Assembly (NCBI GenBank): GCA_965226805.1
Contig: CBDDDW010000025.1
Span: forward strand, 1 to 64,000
DNA: 64,000 nt
Source: CBDDDW01 sp965226805
Lineage (GTDB): Bacteria > Chloroflexota > Dehalococcoidia > Lucifugimonadales > JAGWBF01
Direction: 5' to 3'
This document shows positions 7,762-16,804 of this stretch, in pieces (positions within the stretch are counted from its first letter, which is position 1; each line of letters starts with the position of its first letter). The translations under genes were made by a program, and so were the position numbers. The notes beneath the pieces are model-generated. The model ran no database searches. It saw only the letters and a list, made by a program, of their open reading frames with translations, and had not been told where the DNA came from.

Positions 7762-10257
7762 CTATCGAGGCCGGGGCGCCTTCCACGAGAACGATTCCGG
7801 GTTTTGCCGGACCAACAGCACGACTGGGTCTCCCACCCTTGGGGTAATGGTGACAATGCCCCTCCGGGTGTCTACGTCGGCCACCGATCCCGATATGCCG
7901 ATGGTCTTGGGTGGCCCTACCGAGAGGTGCGAGGCCCGAAGGGTCAGGGGATGATGAAGTCCCGAAAGGAGTCTTTCCCCTACTTGCAGAGCCTCGAAGC
8001 CGGATTCTTCACCTCTCTTGACAATCGATGTCAGATCAGAGAGCGCAAGGGTCACCAGATTTAGGTCGTCGGTAGAGATCGTCAGGTAGTTTCGTCCGCT
8101 CGGAGCGGTGAGCTTGCCCCGTATGAACCCCTGGACGCTGCCTGAGGTCAATACTAGTCTCTGGACTTCACGGGTTGAGGTGTTATAGCGTGACGTAGGC
8201 CGGATCAGATCCCCGACCTTTATCGCGAAGACGGTCATCCTCTCCCCATCCACCTCGATGACGGTGTTGCCGGTGACGCTCAGGGTAACGGCGTCGCCGT
8301 CAACGGTTGAGATCAACAGATTTCCTGATTCCGCGTTCCCCGGTATAACGATCCCCGGCTCTACCTTTGGGATGAAGCTTGTAATCACCCCGGATGTGAA
8401 CGCGTCTCCCTGCCTTTGGGCGGCCTGTTCAATCGCGAGGGCTTTCATCGTGGCTGGGTCGTAGGTTACCTTCACCGGAACCACCCGGTCCAGGTCTCCC
8501 AGGACCGCCGGCGCCTCTTCGGTCCTTATGCTCGTTTCCGCCGTGATTTCCAGCTGCACCATGACGCCTGAGTCGAGCCTGATGATAACGAACGACGGGC
8601 CGGTCTCAACGATCACTCCCTCTAGCTGAGTGTCGAGCATCTGGGCCAGCAGGCCTCTGATAAGCTCCTGACGCAGCGAAGGGAAGAACACTTCGAGCGA
8701 CTCGGCCTCGCCGGAACTGGGGTCGTATACGGACCTGACCTGATGCCCGATTTTCAGATCTGTGTCTCGGCCGATCGTGCCGAAGACACGGATCACCGTT
8801 TCGCCAGTGAGATTGATCTGGACCTCCGGCCCCTCCCTGGGGGAGACAAAGACTGTCCCATCCTCTCCGTCCACGGCCTCGATGATTCCGGTGACCTCCA
8901 GTGTGTGGGTACCCAAGCCGGCGGCGGACAGAATATCGTCGTAGCCCTGGCCGGCCCGTCGGAAGGCGGGGGCAAATACCAAGGACCTGAGGTTGTCCTC
9001 AACACGGTTGAGGATTTCCTGAAGAGATGTCATGTGTCCAGTAACGCTGGATCGCAACCGTTGCTCCAGGTTCCGCCGGTTTTCCGTGGCGCCAGTATCC
9101 ACGGCTGTCTGCAGTGCTCGCTGTAGGCGCCCTATTTTGGTGTCGGCGGGCTCCGCGCCCATGATGGTGAGTAGGCCCGTGCTGAGGTCCTGGCGCAAGG
9201 AGGCGGTGACCACCTCTCCTGGGTCTGGTACCTGGGCCCTGGGATCGTGGTTCACCGTTACGAAATTCCCGTTCCGGTCGATCAAGCTGATCTCGTCACT
9301 CTCGACTGCCACGACCGAACCCGTTATGTGGGTGTGGAGCATGGGCGAGGCCGGTCGCACGAGGATGGCAATGGCCTCCAGTCTGTTGCCAGACGGTCTA
9401 GTCTGAATAGCGAGGAAGTCTCCCAGGGAAATATCGGTCGCGGTCGCGGCGTCTCGGCCGGGGATGTCAACGACGGTGTTGACCGTGGTCTCTATTCTTT
9501 GACTACCTTCGGCCACAGTACTCAAGGTTATCTCAGCCACGCCAGGGGCGGGAGTTCTGACACTATTGACGGTCCCAAACAGGCCACCGTCCCCATTACC
9601 TATGAGGGTCATTACCCTTGGCGCCACGTTGCCCGCTAGGTCACTGGCTATCACCTCGATAAGGTTGGGGCCATCGTGCAAAGAAAGAGAAGCCGTGAAG
9701 TTGCCGGTAGGCTCCAGGGTCACCAGCCGCCCGTTGACGCTGACGGTGGCGTCCGGTGAAGTCCTGCCGGTTATCGAGATTTCACGGAATTTAGATGCGC
9801 TGTTGTCCTCTGGGGACGAAATCTCGAGGAAAAGCTCCTGAGGATGGTCGATTGCCGGTGGTAGAGGTGTGGGGGTAGGAGTCGGAGTAGTGGGTCTAGG
9901 TTGGACGGTAGCTGTGGGTCTGGGTGTGGGGCTGGGGATAGAGGTAGGAGTGGGAATCGCAGTAGGTGTCGGAGTAGGTGTGGGCGTGGGGATTGGAGAA
10001 GCCGGAGTGGGGGTCGGGGTCGAGGTTGGAGGGGTTGTTGGGGTAGCTGTAGGTCCAGGAGTGAAGGTCGGGGTTGGCGTAGGAACTTCGGTAGGTATCG
10101 GGGTATCCGTGGGGGACGCACCTCCCCCACAGGCGGCGACCAGGGCGAGAGATAAGCAGACCCCGACAAGAGCTGTGCCCATGCGAGCGGCAAGGGCGAG
10201 TCGCACCGGCAACCGCTTCCAGCCAGATTCGAACGCGCCCTTGGTCCCGACCGTCAT
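7762..10257 (-). CDS. Secreted lipoprotein with Pro-Thr linker and DUF5666-like repeats (3' end frameshifted)
   Basis: An 831-residue exported protein. The N-terminal signal peptide ends in a lipobox (LALVAAC, Cys ~43). About 100 residues of TPTP-type low complexity follow, a cell-surface spacer. Next is an Ig-like module (~145-220; SPEDNSASKFREISITG, DGPNLIEVIASDLAGN) and then several repeated ~70-90 residue beta modules of DUF5666 type (e.g. VTGIIEAVDGEDGTVFVSP). The last module breaks after DPVVLLV. In the neighbouring frame the sequence continues sensibly (PGIVLVEGAPASIESI...VVRILVRPH) to a TAG at 7673-7675, so one G appears to be missing near 7812. Function unknown; likely an envelope structural or binding protein. 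Confidence 0.8.
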   Translation of the reverse strand: MTVGTKGAFESGWKRLPVRLALAARMGTALVGVCLSLALVAACGGGASPTDTPIPTEVPTPTPTFTPGPTATPTTPPTSTPTPTPASPIPTPTPTPTPTAIPTPTSIPSPTPRPTATVQPRPTTPTPTPTPLPPAIDHPQELFLEISSPEDNSASKFREISITGRTSPDATVSVNGRLVTLEPTGNFTASLSLHDGPNLIEVIASDLAGNVAPRVMTLIGNGDGGLFGTVNSVRTPAPGVAEITLSTVAEGSQRIETTVNTVVDIPGRDAATATDISLGDFLAIQTRPSGNRLEAIAILVRPASPMLHTHITGSVVAVESDEISLIDRNGNFVTVNHDPRAQVPDPGEVVTASLRQDLSTGLLTIMGAEPADTKIGRLQRALQTAVDTGATENRRNLEQRLRSSVTGHMTSLQEILNRVEDNLRSLVFAPAFRRAGQGYDDILSAAGLGTHTLEVTGIIEAVDGEDGTVFVSPREGPEVQINLTGETVIRVFGTIGRDTDLKIGHQVRSVYDPSSGEAESLEVFFPSLRQELIRGLLAQMLDTQLEGVIVETGPSFVIIRLDSGVMVQLEITAETSIRTEEAPAVLGDLDRVVPVKVTYDPATMKALAIEQAAQRQGDAFTSGVITSFIPKVEPGIVIPGNAESGNLLISTVDGDAVTLSVTGNTVIEVDGERMTVFAIKVGDLIRPTSRYNTSTREVQRLVLTSGSVQGFIRGKLTAPSGRNYLTISTDDLNLVTLALSDLTSIVKRGEESGFEALQVGERLLSGLHHPLTLRASHLSVGPPKTIGISGSVADVDTRRGIVTITPRVGDPVVLLVRQNPESFSWKAPRPR

Positions 10258-10455
10258 CAGCCACCTCCGCTGGTCAAAGAGCTCTTGTGATCCAGGCGAT
10301 ACCCACGGGATACCCGTCGGTATATGCCTTCCGTGTCATCTGGAACAGTATAGGTGTTGCGGTGCCAAATTCAATAGCCGTTAGCTCGCAGATTATATTA
10401 AATTCCGTGCCCATATGATAAAATCAAGTTTGGTATCCATCCATGAGAAACCCAC

Positions 10456-11112
10456 GTGAACGTACAGATTCGTTGTTTGAGGCCAGATGATATCGGTCTG
10501 CTCGTGCAGATCGAGAAGCAGGCCTTCCCCACACTCTCACCCCCGACTCCCTTCAAGCGTGAGCTGAACAATCGCCTCGCCAAGTACCTCGTGGCCTGGG
10601 CCCCCAAACCACCTGACGAGCCGGCCCCAGAGCAGGTTGAGTCTGAGACGCCCACGACCCCGTCAATGTTTGGCCGACTCTTGAGTACCCTGGGGGTGAG
10701 CGCCACATACGCCAGACCTTCTATCCAGCTGGACTACCGCGTCCCGGGGTTCGTTGGACTCTGGTTCATGGCAGGGGAGGCTCATATCACCACCATAGCA
10801 GTGGAAAAGGCTTCCAGGGGGATGGGGATAGGTGAGCTCCTGCTGATGGCCTCCGTTCAGCTGGCAATGAACCGTGACATTCGAGTGGTGACACTCGAAG
10901 TCAGGGCTTCGAACGCCGTAGCCCAGTGTCTGTACCAGAAATACGGGTTCCGGAAGGTGGGGCTCCGAAAGGGCTATTATACAGATGACAGGGAGGACGC
11001 CCTCATCATGACTACCGAACCCATCTACACTTTCTCTTTTAGGCAAAGGTTCCGGAGATTGAAGGACAGGTACGCACTGCGATACGGAGAGATGAGCATG
11101 GTGCTCGAGTGA
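10456..11112 (+). CDS. GNAT-family N-acetyltransferase (RimI-like)
   Basis: A 218-residue protein starting at GTG. The GNAT fold is clear: an N-terminal RCLRPDDIGLLVQIEKQAF, the acetyl-CoA pyrophosphate loop RGMGIGELLL (121-130), and LEVRASNAVAQCLYQKYGFRKVG, the RimI-type motif B. A Pro/Glu-rich insertion (~50-75) separates the first helix from the core, unlike compact RimI. It may acetylate a protein N-terminus or a small molecule. It diverges from the lipoprotein gene across a 198-bp gap. About 90 bp and a good promoter separate it from coaE, so it is probably its own unit. Confidence 0.85.
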   Translation: MNVQIRCLRPDDIGLLVQIEKQAFPTLSPPTPFKRELNNRLAKYLVAWAPKPPDEPAPEQVESETPTTPSMFGRLLSTLGVSATYARPSIQLDYRVPGFVGLWFMAGEAHITTIAVEKASRGMGIGELLLMASVQLAMNRDIRVVTLEVRASNAVAQCLYQKYGFRKVGLRKGYYTDDREDALIMTTEPIYTFSFRQRFRRLKDRYALRYGEMSMVLE

Positions 11113-11142
11113 TCTCGTTAGGTTTGACACCTCTATCACAGG

Positions 11143-11171
11143 TTGACCCCTCTATTGCTGATTGATAGAAT
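11143..11171 (+). promoter_or_regulatory. Predicted sigma-70-type promoter for the coaE cluster
   Basis: TTGACC (11143-11148), a 17-nt spacer and TAGAAT (11166-11171) lie about 30 nt before the coaE start. A near copy of the -35 region, TTGACACCTCTAT, lies 19 nt upstream (11124-11136 against 11143-11155), giving a direct repeat that might bind a regulator. Confidence 0.5.
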
Positions 11172-11201
11172 GTTGGGAACTTCGGCCCGGTAAAGGGGAA
11201 G

Positions 11202-11825
11202 ATGCTGGTAGTCGGGCTCACCGGAGGAATAGGTACTGGGAAAAGTGAGGTCTCTCGTATTCTACGAGAACTCGGGGCGCAGGTGGTAGATGCGGACGAG
11301 GTGGGCCATGAGGCCTACCGGCACCATTCCAGGATATGGAAAGAAGTGGTGTCAGCTTTCGGGGAAGAAGTCCTAGGATCGACGGGTGAGATTGATAGAA
11401 AGCGGCTTGGAGCCATTGTATTCAACGACCCGACGGCCATGGGCAGGCTCAATTCCATCATGTGGCCCTACATGCGCGAGCAAATCCGTGAGCAGATCGA
11501 CGTGCACCGGAGGGACGGAGCGGAAGTCGTCGTGGTGGAGGCAGCCCTCCTGCTAGAAGCCGGCTGGGATTCCCTTGTTGACGAGATATGGGTCACTTGG
11601 TCCCCAGAGGACGAAGTGGTGGACCGGCTAACACGTGGTCATGGATCCGGAAGACGGAACGGTCTTTCCGAAGACGAGATCGGGAGCCGAATCCGAGCTC
11701 AGATTTCCTTTGAAGAGAGGTCGGCCCATGCCCATGCCATCCTGCGCAACACGGGAAGCAAGAATGAGCTAAGAGAAGAAGTTGAATCCGTTTGGGGAAT
11801 CAGAGTGGAAGGAAAGGTCGGGTAG
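11202..11825 (+). CDS. coaE: Dephospho-CoA kinase
   Basis: A 207-residue P-loop kinase that phosphorylates the ribose 3'-OH of dephospho-CoA, the last step of coenzyme A synthesis. The P-loop GGIGTGKS is at 8-15, followed by the CoaE-typical VVDADEVGHEAYR and a lid containing IRAQISFEER (usual R-Q-x(2-3)-E-R pattern). Length is normal. It leads a rightward cluster with the MoxR-type ATPase 2 nt downstream and a CoA-type Nudix hydrolase beyond, so CoA synthesis and hydrolysis genes sit close together. Confidence 0.93.
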   Translation: MLVVGLTGGIGTGKSEVSRILRELGAQVVDADEVGHEAYRHHSRIWKEVVSAFGEEVLGSTGEIDRKRLGAIVFNDPTAMGRLNSIMWPYMREQIREQIDVHRRDGAEVVVVEAALLLEAGWDSLVDEIWVTWSPEDEVVDRLTRGHGSGRRNGLSEDEIGSRIRAQISFEERSAHAHAILRNTGSKNELREEVESVWGIRVEGKVG

Positions 11826-11827
11826 GT

Positions 11828-12739
11828 ATGGCAAGCGGAACCGGTACCGCGTACCAAGAGTACGAAATAGAAGAGTACGTGATCAAAAAGGAGCCCTTCT
11901 ACCGGGCCCTGGGGGACGAGATAGAGCTCTTTGAAGCGGCTTACTCTCAGCAGCTACCAGTTCTGCTCAAGGGGCCGACGGGCTGCGGCAAGACCCGGTT
12001 TATAGAGTATATGTCCTGGCGGCTCTCCCGTCCTCTCACGATAGTTAAGAAGCGAGGTAAGCGGACACCGGTCGAGGCTGACGGTGCGGCGGCGGACGGC
12101 CACCGAATTCCTCTTGTGACTATCGCGTGCCATGAAGACCTCACCGCAAGCGACCTTGTCGGGCGCTACCTTCTAGAGGCCGATGGTACCAGGTGGATGG
12201 ATGGGCCGCTGACGAAAGCCGTCAAAACCGGAGGCATCTGTTACCTGGATGAGATAGTCGAGGCCAGAAAAGACACCACCGTGCTGATCCATCCATTAAC
12301 CGATCACCGGCGCATACTGCCGGTGGACAAAAAGGGTCAGATATTGGAAGCCCACAGCCGGTTCCTTCTGGTCATTTCCTACAACCCCGGCTACCAGAGC
12401 GCCCTGAAGGACCTCAAGCACAGCACCCGGCAGCGATTCATAGCGATCGAGTTCGGCTATCCACCCAAGGAGATTGAAGAGGACATCATCCAGCGGGAAA
12501 GCGGCTGCTCTAACGCCGATGCCAGAGCCTTAGCCAAGCTGGGCGAAAAGGTGCGCAACCTCAGGGAGCATGGGCTCAAGGAGGGGGCAAGCACCCGGCT
12601 GCTCATCTATGCCGGAAAGATGATGACCCAGGGTATCCCTGCGAGGAGGGCATGCCAGGTCTCAGTGGTATGGGCGCTCACCGATGACCAAGAGATCCAC
12701 CGGAGTGTGGAGGAGGTTGTCTCCTCGATATTCGAGTAG
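11828..12739 (+). CDS. MoxR/CbbQ/NorQ-type AAA+ ATPase
   Basis: The start is the ATG at 11828, 2 nt after the coaE stop. An in-frame start at 11792 would overlap coaE and is less likely. The 303-residue protein has Walker A KGPTGCGKTR (~48-57), Walker B GGICYLDEI, a sensor-1-like VISYNPGYQ and a CbbQ/NirQ C-terminal domain with EGASTRLLIYAGKM. These ATPases work with a VWA protein as metal- or cofactor-insertion or activation chaperones (NorQ-NorD, CbbQ-CbbO). The VWA partner is the gene at 13471, one gene away. No nitric oxide reductase or Rubisco gene is present, so the client is unknown. Confidence 0.9.
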   Translation: MASGTGTAYQEYEIEEYVIKKEPFYRALGDEIELFEAAYSQQLPVLLKGPTGCGKTRFIEYMSWRLSRPLTIVKKRGKRTPVEADGAAADGHRIPLVTIACHEDLTASDLVGRYLLEADGTRWMDGPLTKAVKTGGICYLDEIVEARKDTTVLIHPLTDHRRILPVDKKGQILEAHSRFLLVISYNPGYQSALKDLKHSTRQRFIAIEFGYPPKEIEEDIIQRESGCSNADARALAKLGEKVRNLREHGLKEGASTRLLIYAGKMMTQGIPARRACQVSVVWALTDDQEIHRSVEEVVSSIFE

Positions 12740-12848
12740 CTCCCGCAAAGTTCCAGCAGATGAAGTACCTCAAGTCCAACCGCCTCACCGAATTTCCACA
12801 TGGGTTTAGTCGAGACTCCCTTCCCTTTAAGAGGCTCAGCGTGGGCCG

Positions 12849-13442
12849 ATGATCGAGATGGTTCAGAAAGCGAATGCCACGACGAATGCTATGCGTGGCG
12901 TACTTTCGACCCGCAGTAAGAAGTCTGTACAGGACGATTCCCTCAAACCGGCGGCCGTTCTTGTGCTCCTATACCCCAAGAACGGGAACCAGTACCTCCT
13001 TCTCCAAAAGCGGTCCCAGTCCGTAGATCTCCACAAGGGAGAGATCTCATTCCCCGGCGGAGGAAAAGACCCGGGGGATAGAGACTTTCTACAGACGGCA
13101 CTACGGGAAACCCATGAGGAGATGGGTGTAAATCCCAAAGATGTAACGGTGCTGGGCCAGCTGGACGACGTGGTCACGCGCAGCCATTATGGCGTGCGGG
13201 TCTTCGTGGGGACTGTGCCGGAGGAGTACCCCTTTGATCCCAGCTCAAGGGAGATAGACGAGGTGCTTGAGGTGCCCATTCGAGACCTCCTGGACGTCGC
13301 GAACCGCCGGGAAGAAATCCGTTGGGCGGACGGAAGGCCCAACAAGACGTACAGCTACGTCTATGGTGAGCACTTGATATTCGGGGCGACAGCAAGGATC
13401 GTTCAGCAGTTTTTAGAGGTATTTCCCCGGTATATGGTTTGA
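12849..13442 (+). CDS. Nudix hydrolase, CoA pyrophosphatase-like
   Basis: A 197-residue Nudix protein. The box is embedded in HKGEISFPGGGKDPGDRD...ALRETHEEMGV (~62-94), giving the REtxEExG metal-binding core. The preceding HxGxxSFPGG is the hallmark of the CoA diphosphatase (NudL/YeaB) branch, which cleaves CoA into phosphopantetheine and 3',5'-ADP. It sits between the MoxR-type ATPase (109 nt upstream) and the VWA gene (28 nt downstream), an unusual position for this enzyme. With coaE close by it may contribute to CoA turnover. Confidence 0.87.
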   Translation: MIEMVQKANATTNAMRGVLSTRSKKSVQDDSLKPAAVLVLLYPKNGNQYLLLQKRSQSVDLHKGEISFPGGGKDPGDRDFLQTALRETHEEMGVNPKDVTVLGQLDDVVTRSHYGVRVFVGTVPEEYPFDPSSREIDEVLEVPIRDLLDVANRREEIRWADGRPNKTYSYVYGEHLIFGATARIVQQFLEVFPRYMV

Positions 13443-13470
13443 TGGGCGGGCGGTAAAGGAGAGCTCTCAA

Positions 13471-16400
13471 TTGGAGATTCCGGAGCAAAAATCACGTAAC
13501 TTGCGGCAGGTCGACATCGAGAACGACCTGAAGAAGCTACCGTCGGGAGTCATGGAAGAGTATCACAGGGCGAGGGAGGTGCTCACCTCTGCCTTCAATG
13601 AAGAGGAGCTTGCCCAGTGGTCCAGGGAGGGCGTGACTATCGCCAACCAGACCGTGCGCTCCTGGGAGGCAGCGATCGAATATTTCCGCGCAGGCCCAGA
13701 AGTCGCGAAATACCTGCATTTCCCGACGTTCACCCAGTGGGCCCGGTGCGGGACCTATCTCGCTCAAGACTCTCCATCCCTGGCTGTATCCTACTTCAAG
13801 GCCAGTCCGGAGATCGTCCCCAGCCTAAGAGCCCAGTACATCCCGCGTTGGGCCGGCCTGGGCCGCAGCCTGTACAAAGGCACCTGGAAGTCAAGCACCC
13901 TGGCTGCCAAGTTCTACGAGGTAAGCCCCCAGCTTATTCGAAGCTTGCCGTTCTGGGACGTCGAGGTCTTCGCCGCGCTAATCGAGGCCCTCTCCTACAA
14001 GTCTTACGACGTTGCCGTCGAATGTCTTATCTTGGGCCAGCACGCCCTTCCCAAGATGGGCAGGGAACGGGAGGCGTTTTTGTCTATGTCCCGCGCCCTC
14101 ACCACGGGAAGCTGGCGGGAAGTGAAGAGCTGCCTGGATGTTTCATCGAGCGTAATGGAGGTTATAGAGGAGAGCCAGCGGAGCCGATTCCTTCGCCTGG
14201 CCGAGCGGTTGGCGAAGGCTGGTCAGCGAGACACGTCGTCCTTCCTGGGGGAGGGCTCCCAGTCCCTGAACAGAGTGGGCGGCTCTTACCAGAGGTACAT
14301 CCTTGACCTGTGTGAAAGCCTGATCTCAGTGTCTCCAGGGGCAGTCCCGGCCTTCCTCAAAAGCCTGAATACGGTGCTGAACCGTGTCACACTCAGCCAG
14401 TTGGACGTTTGGTTCGAGCAGGGGCTAAGGCTTCTGAAGGAGAATCCAGATGGCGGCCTCGCTTATTTTAAGGTGGAGTCCAATACGTCTGAGCAGCTCC
14501 TCGAAACCCTATCCTCGAGCCTGGAATTGGAACGAGTAAAAGGGGTTATGCGTCTTTATTGCAGGGCTCTGTCGGGTAGCCCGGTGGAAATCCTGAGTAG
14601 CAAGGAACTGGTACACCAGGGAATAGGGTGGGTATCTGAGCCAGAGGCCTCCACCGAAGGAACCAAAGTATACCTCGCCCCGGTGGTGGATCGATTTTCC
14701 ACAAAAGATGAGAACTTTGGGTGGTACAAGGTCGTTTCCACTCATCAAGTGGCCCACCTCGAGTTTGGCAGTTTCGAGTTTTCCTTCGACAGACCTTCAC
14801 CACAATTTGACACCATAAGGGCCACTGTGGAGATGGATTCAGCCGCCCTCGCGATGGCCAATCTGAAGGAAGGTCTGGAGGGAGATGGCGGCGACACCTC
14901 CAGCGCGGAGAGAGGCTATCTCACCGACATGGGCCGGTTCTTCCACCTTTTTGATGACCGGAAGCTGGCGCTGGACATATTCACGATTCTCGAGGACGGC
15001 AGGCTCGACTTTAGAGTCAGGAAGGAATACCCGGGTATAGTCGGGTACTACAGGCAAGTGCAGTTGGTTGCCCTTGGTGAACGTCCGACTATTCAGGAGC
15101 TTCCTCTAAGGCAAGCGATGATTGAGCTTCTCGTTCGCCAGAGCCTGGAGCAGTTCGAGAAGCTGCCCGTGCCGAAGGATCAGGTGAAGGTGGCAAGGGT
15201 GCTGGCCAAAATCTTCAACCGATTGCTTTCAGTTAAGGCGAGGGTGGAGGATACAGCCGAAGCCACCATCAGGGTGTACCAGGTGCTGTCCCGGCTCCCC
15301 AACGAGCTTCAACCGAGCGAGGACTTTTCCTCCCAGGACCTGGATGAGCAGGAGGAGTTCTCTGATGAGGAGTTTCAAGAGCTGCTTGATAGTCTGGCTG
15401 GCGGTCAGGGGCAGCCGGGCGAGGGTGAGGACACAGGGGATCCATACGATTCGCCCCAGGACGTCGAGTATCGAGGGGACTTCAAGCCGGAGCTGGTACA
15501 GCTGTTGAACAAGCTCCGCATGGACAGCTCCCAGGAGGGCCAGGGAGAGGGGCAAATGATCACCAAGGAGATGCTCGAAGAGCTTTTGAAGGAGAGCCCT
15601 GAGGTGGACCTAGATGACGAAGGTGGCAGATTCCAGAATGCCATGGCCCTATTCGCTGAGAACATCATGAAAGAAGCGGGAGTTCCTCCCGTGTCGTCCC
15701 AGCCCGGCGAGGGATACGGGCCCACGGTCCATCAAGATGAGCAGGGGGGCTCCTTGGAGGTCCGAGAACCCAAAGCGCGGGTCTACGATGAATGGGACTT
15801 TAGAGCCGCCGACTATAAGCCCAAGTGGTGCATTGTTCGAGAGAAGAACGTGGAAGAGGGGGATATCCAATTCTTCAACGATACCCTGCGCAGCTATGCC
15901 GCCCTTTCTGCGGACATACGGCGCCAGTTCGAGATGCTTGTCCCCGAGAACTTCCGCAGAGTCAGGCGCGTCATCGATGGGGAGGACCTAGACCTGGACG
16001 CTGCGATAGAGGCTACCATCGATATTCGCTCGGGCAGAACTCCCCCTGACAAGATATGGTGGAGAAGAAATAAGATGGATCGGGACGTGGCCGTCGTGTT
16101 CCTCCTGGACATGAGCGCTTCCACCGCCGAAGCAATAGAAGAGGGCCGGCCCACCATCGATGACCGTGATGCGCCAGACGACCCGGTTGAGTACATGATG
16201 TGGCTCCGCTCCCGCCGGGAAGGTCTCGTGCGCAGGCACTACAAGCGTATTATAGACCTCGAGAAGGAGAGCACTGCCCTCTTGATCCAGGCATTAGAGA
16301 CCATCGGGGACACCTATGGGATCTATGGTTTCTCGGGCTATGGCCGAGAGAATGTCGAGTTCTACGTTATCAAGGATTTGAATGAGCCCTTCCAAGACAG

Positions 16401-16770
16401 GGTGAAGAGGCGCATAGATAAAATTACACCGATGCACGCTACGCGCATGGGCCCCGCCATAAGACATGCTGCCAGCAGGCTGGAAGCGCTTGAGGCCAAG
16501 ACCCGGATACTATTCCTGATCAGCGACGGCCGGCCTCAAGACAGGGGATATAGCCGTGAAGGGGTGGAAAAGGAGTACGCCGTTCACGATACCCACATGG
16601 CCCTCGTAGAGGCCAAGCGCAAGGATATCGTTCCCTTTTGCCTGACTGTGGACAAGGCGGGGCATGATTACCTGAAGACTATGTGCGGCGATATGAACTA
16701 CGAAGTTTTGGATAATATCTGGGCTTTGCCTGAACGCCTGCCCATGTTATACCGCATGCTGACGACCTAG
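13471..16770 (+). CDS. Giant VWA-domain protein, NorD/CbbO-like
   Basis: A 1099-residue soluble protein. I accept the TTG start at 13471 because AAAGGAGAG lies 7-9 nt upstream. The C-terminal ~230 residues are a von Willebrand A domain with an intact MIDAS: DMSAS at ~880-884, a downstream Thr (MHATRMGPAIRH), and LISDGRPQDRGYS as in NorD/CbbO. The preceding ~850 residues are helical and repetitive, with short motifs recurring every ~35 residues in the first 350, and an acidic Glu/Asp/Gln-rich stretch (~620-680). NorD and CbbO are usually shorter, so the N-terminal extension is unusual. It presumably works with the MoxR-type ATPase as a remodelling complex whose client is not evident. Confidence 0.85.
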   Translation: MEIPEQKSRNLRQVDIENDLKKLPSGVMEEYHRAREVLTSAFNEEELAQWSREGVTIANQTVRSWEAAIEYFRAGPEVAKYLHFPTFTQWARCGTYLAQDSPSLAVSYFKASPEIVPSLRAQYIPRWAGLGRSLYKGTWKSSTLAAKFYEVSPQLIRSLPFWDVEVFAALIEALSYKSYDVAVECLILGQHALPKMGREREAFLSMSRALTTGSWREVKSCLDVSSSVMEVIEESQRSRFLRLAERLAKAGQRDTSSFLGEGSQSLNRVGGSYQRYILDLCESLISVSPGAVPAFLKSLNTVLNRVTLSQLDVWFEQGLRLLKENPDGGLAYFKVESNTSEQLLETLSSSLELERVKGVMRLYCRALSGSPVEILSSKELVHQGIGWVSEPEASTEGTKVYLAPVVDRFSTKDENFGWYKVVSTHQVAHLEFGSFEFSFDRPSPQFDTIRATVEMDSAALAMANLKEGLEGDGGDTSSAERGYLTDMGRFFHLFDDRKLALDIFTILEDGRLDFRVRKEYPGIVGYYRQVQLVALGERPTIQELPLRQAMIELLVRQSLEQFEKLPVPKDQVKVARVLAKIFNRLLSVKARVEDTAEATIRVYQVLSRLPNELQPSEDFSSQDLDEQEEFSDEEFQELLDSLAGGQGQPGEGEDTGDPYDSPQDVEYRGDFKPELVQLLNKLRMDSSQEGQGEGQMITKEMLEELLKESPEVDLDDEGGRFQNAMALFAENIMKEAGVPPVSSQPGEGYGPTVHQDEQGGSLEVREPKARVYDEWDFRAADYKPKWCIVREKNVEEGDIQFFNDTLRSYAALSADIRRQFEMLVPENFRRVRRVIDGEDLDLDAAIEATIDIRSGRTPPDKIWWRRNKMDRDVAVVFLLDMSASTAEAIEEGRPTIDDRDAPDDPVEYMMWLRSRREGLVRRHYKRIIDLEKESTALLIQALETIGDTYGIYGFSGYGRENVEFYVIKDLNEPFQDRVKRRIDKITPMHATRMGPAIRHAASRLEALEAKTRILFLISDGRPQDRGYSREGVEKEYAVHDTHMALVEAKRKDIVPFCLTVDKAGHDYLKTMCGDMNYEVLDNIWALPERLPMLYRMLTT

Positions 16771-16787
16771 CCGCCGCGCGCCGGCGG
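16771..16787. terminator. GC hairpin between convergent genes
   Basis: CCGCCG-CGCGC-CGGCGG begins directly after the VWA stop codon, between it and the convergent cinA gene. A 6-bp GC stem without a T-run; possible transcription barrier only. Confidence 0.3.
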
Positions 16788-16804
16788 GCAGGCAGAGGGT
16801 AGTG

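Noticed and set aside
9900..10130. CRISPR or tandem-repeat array suspected from periodic sequence
   Set aside because: The periodicity is the Pro-Thr codon repeat of the lipoprotein linker; there are no spacers or uniform repeats.
9869..10384. Gly/Val-rich reading frame opposite the lipoprotein linker
   Set aside because: It is the antisense of the TPTP low-complexity region.
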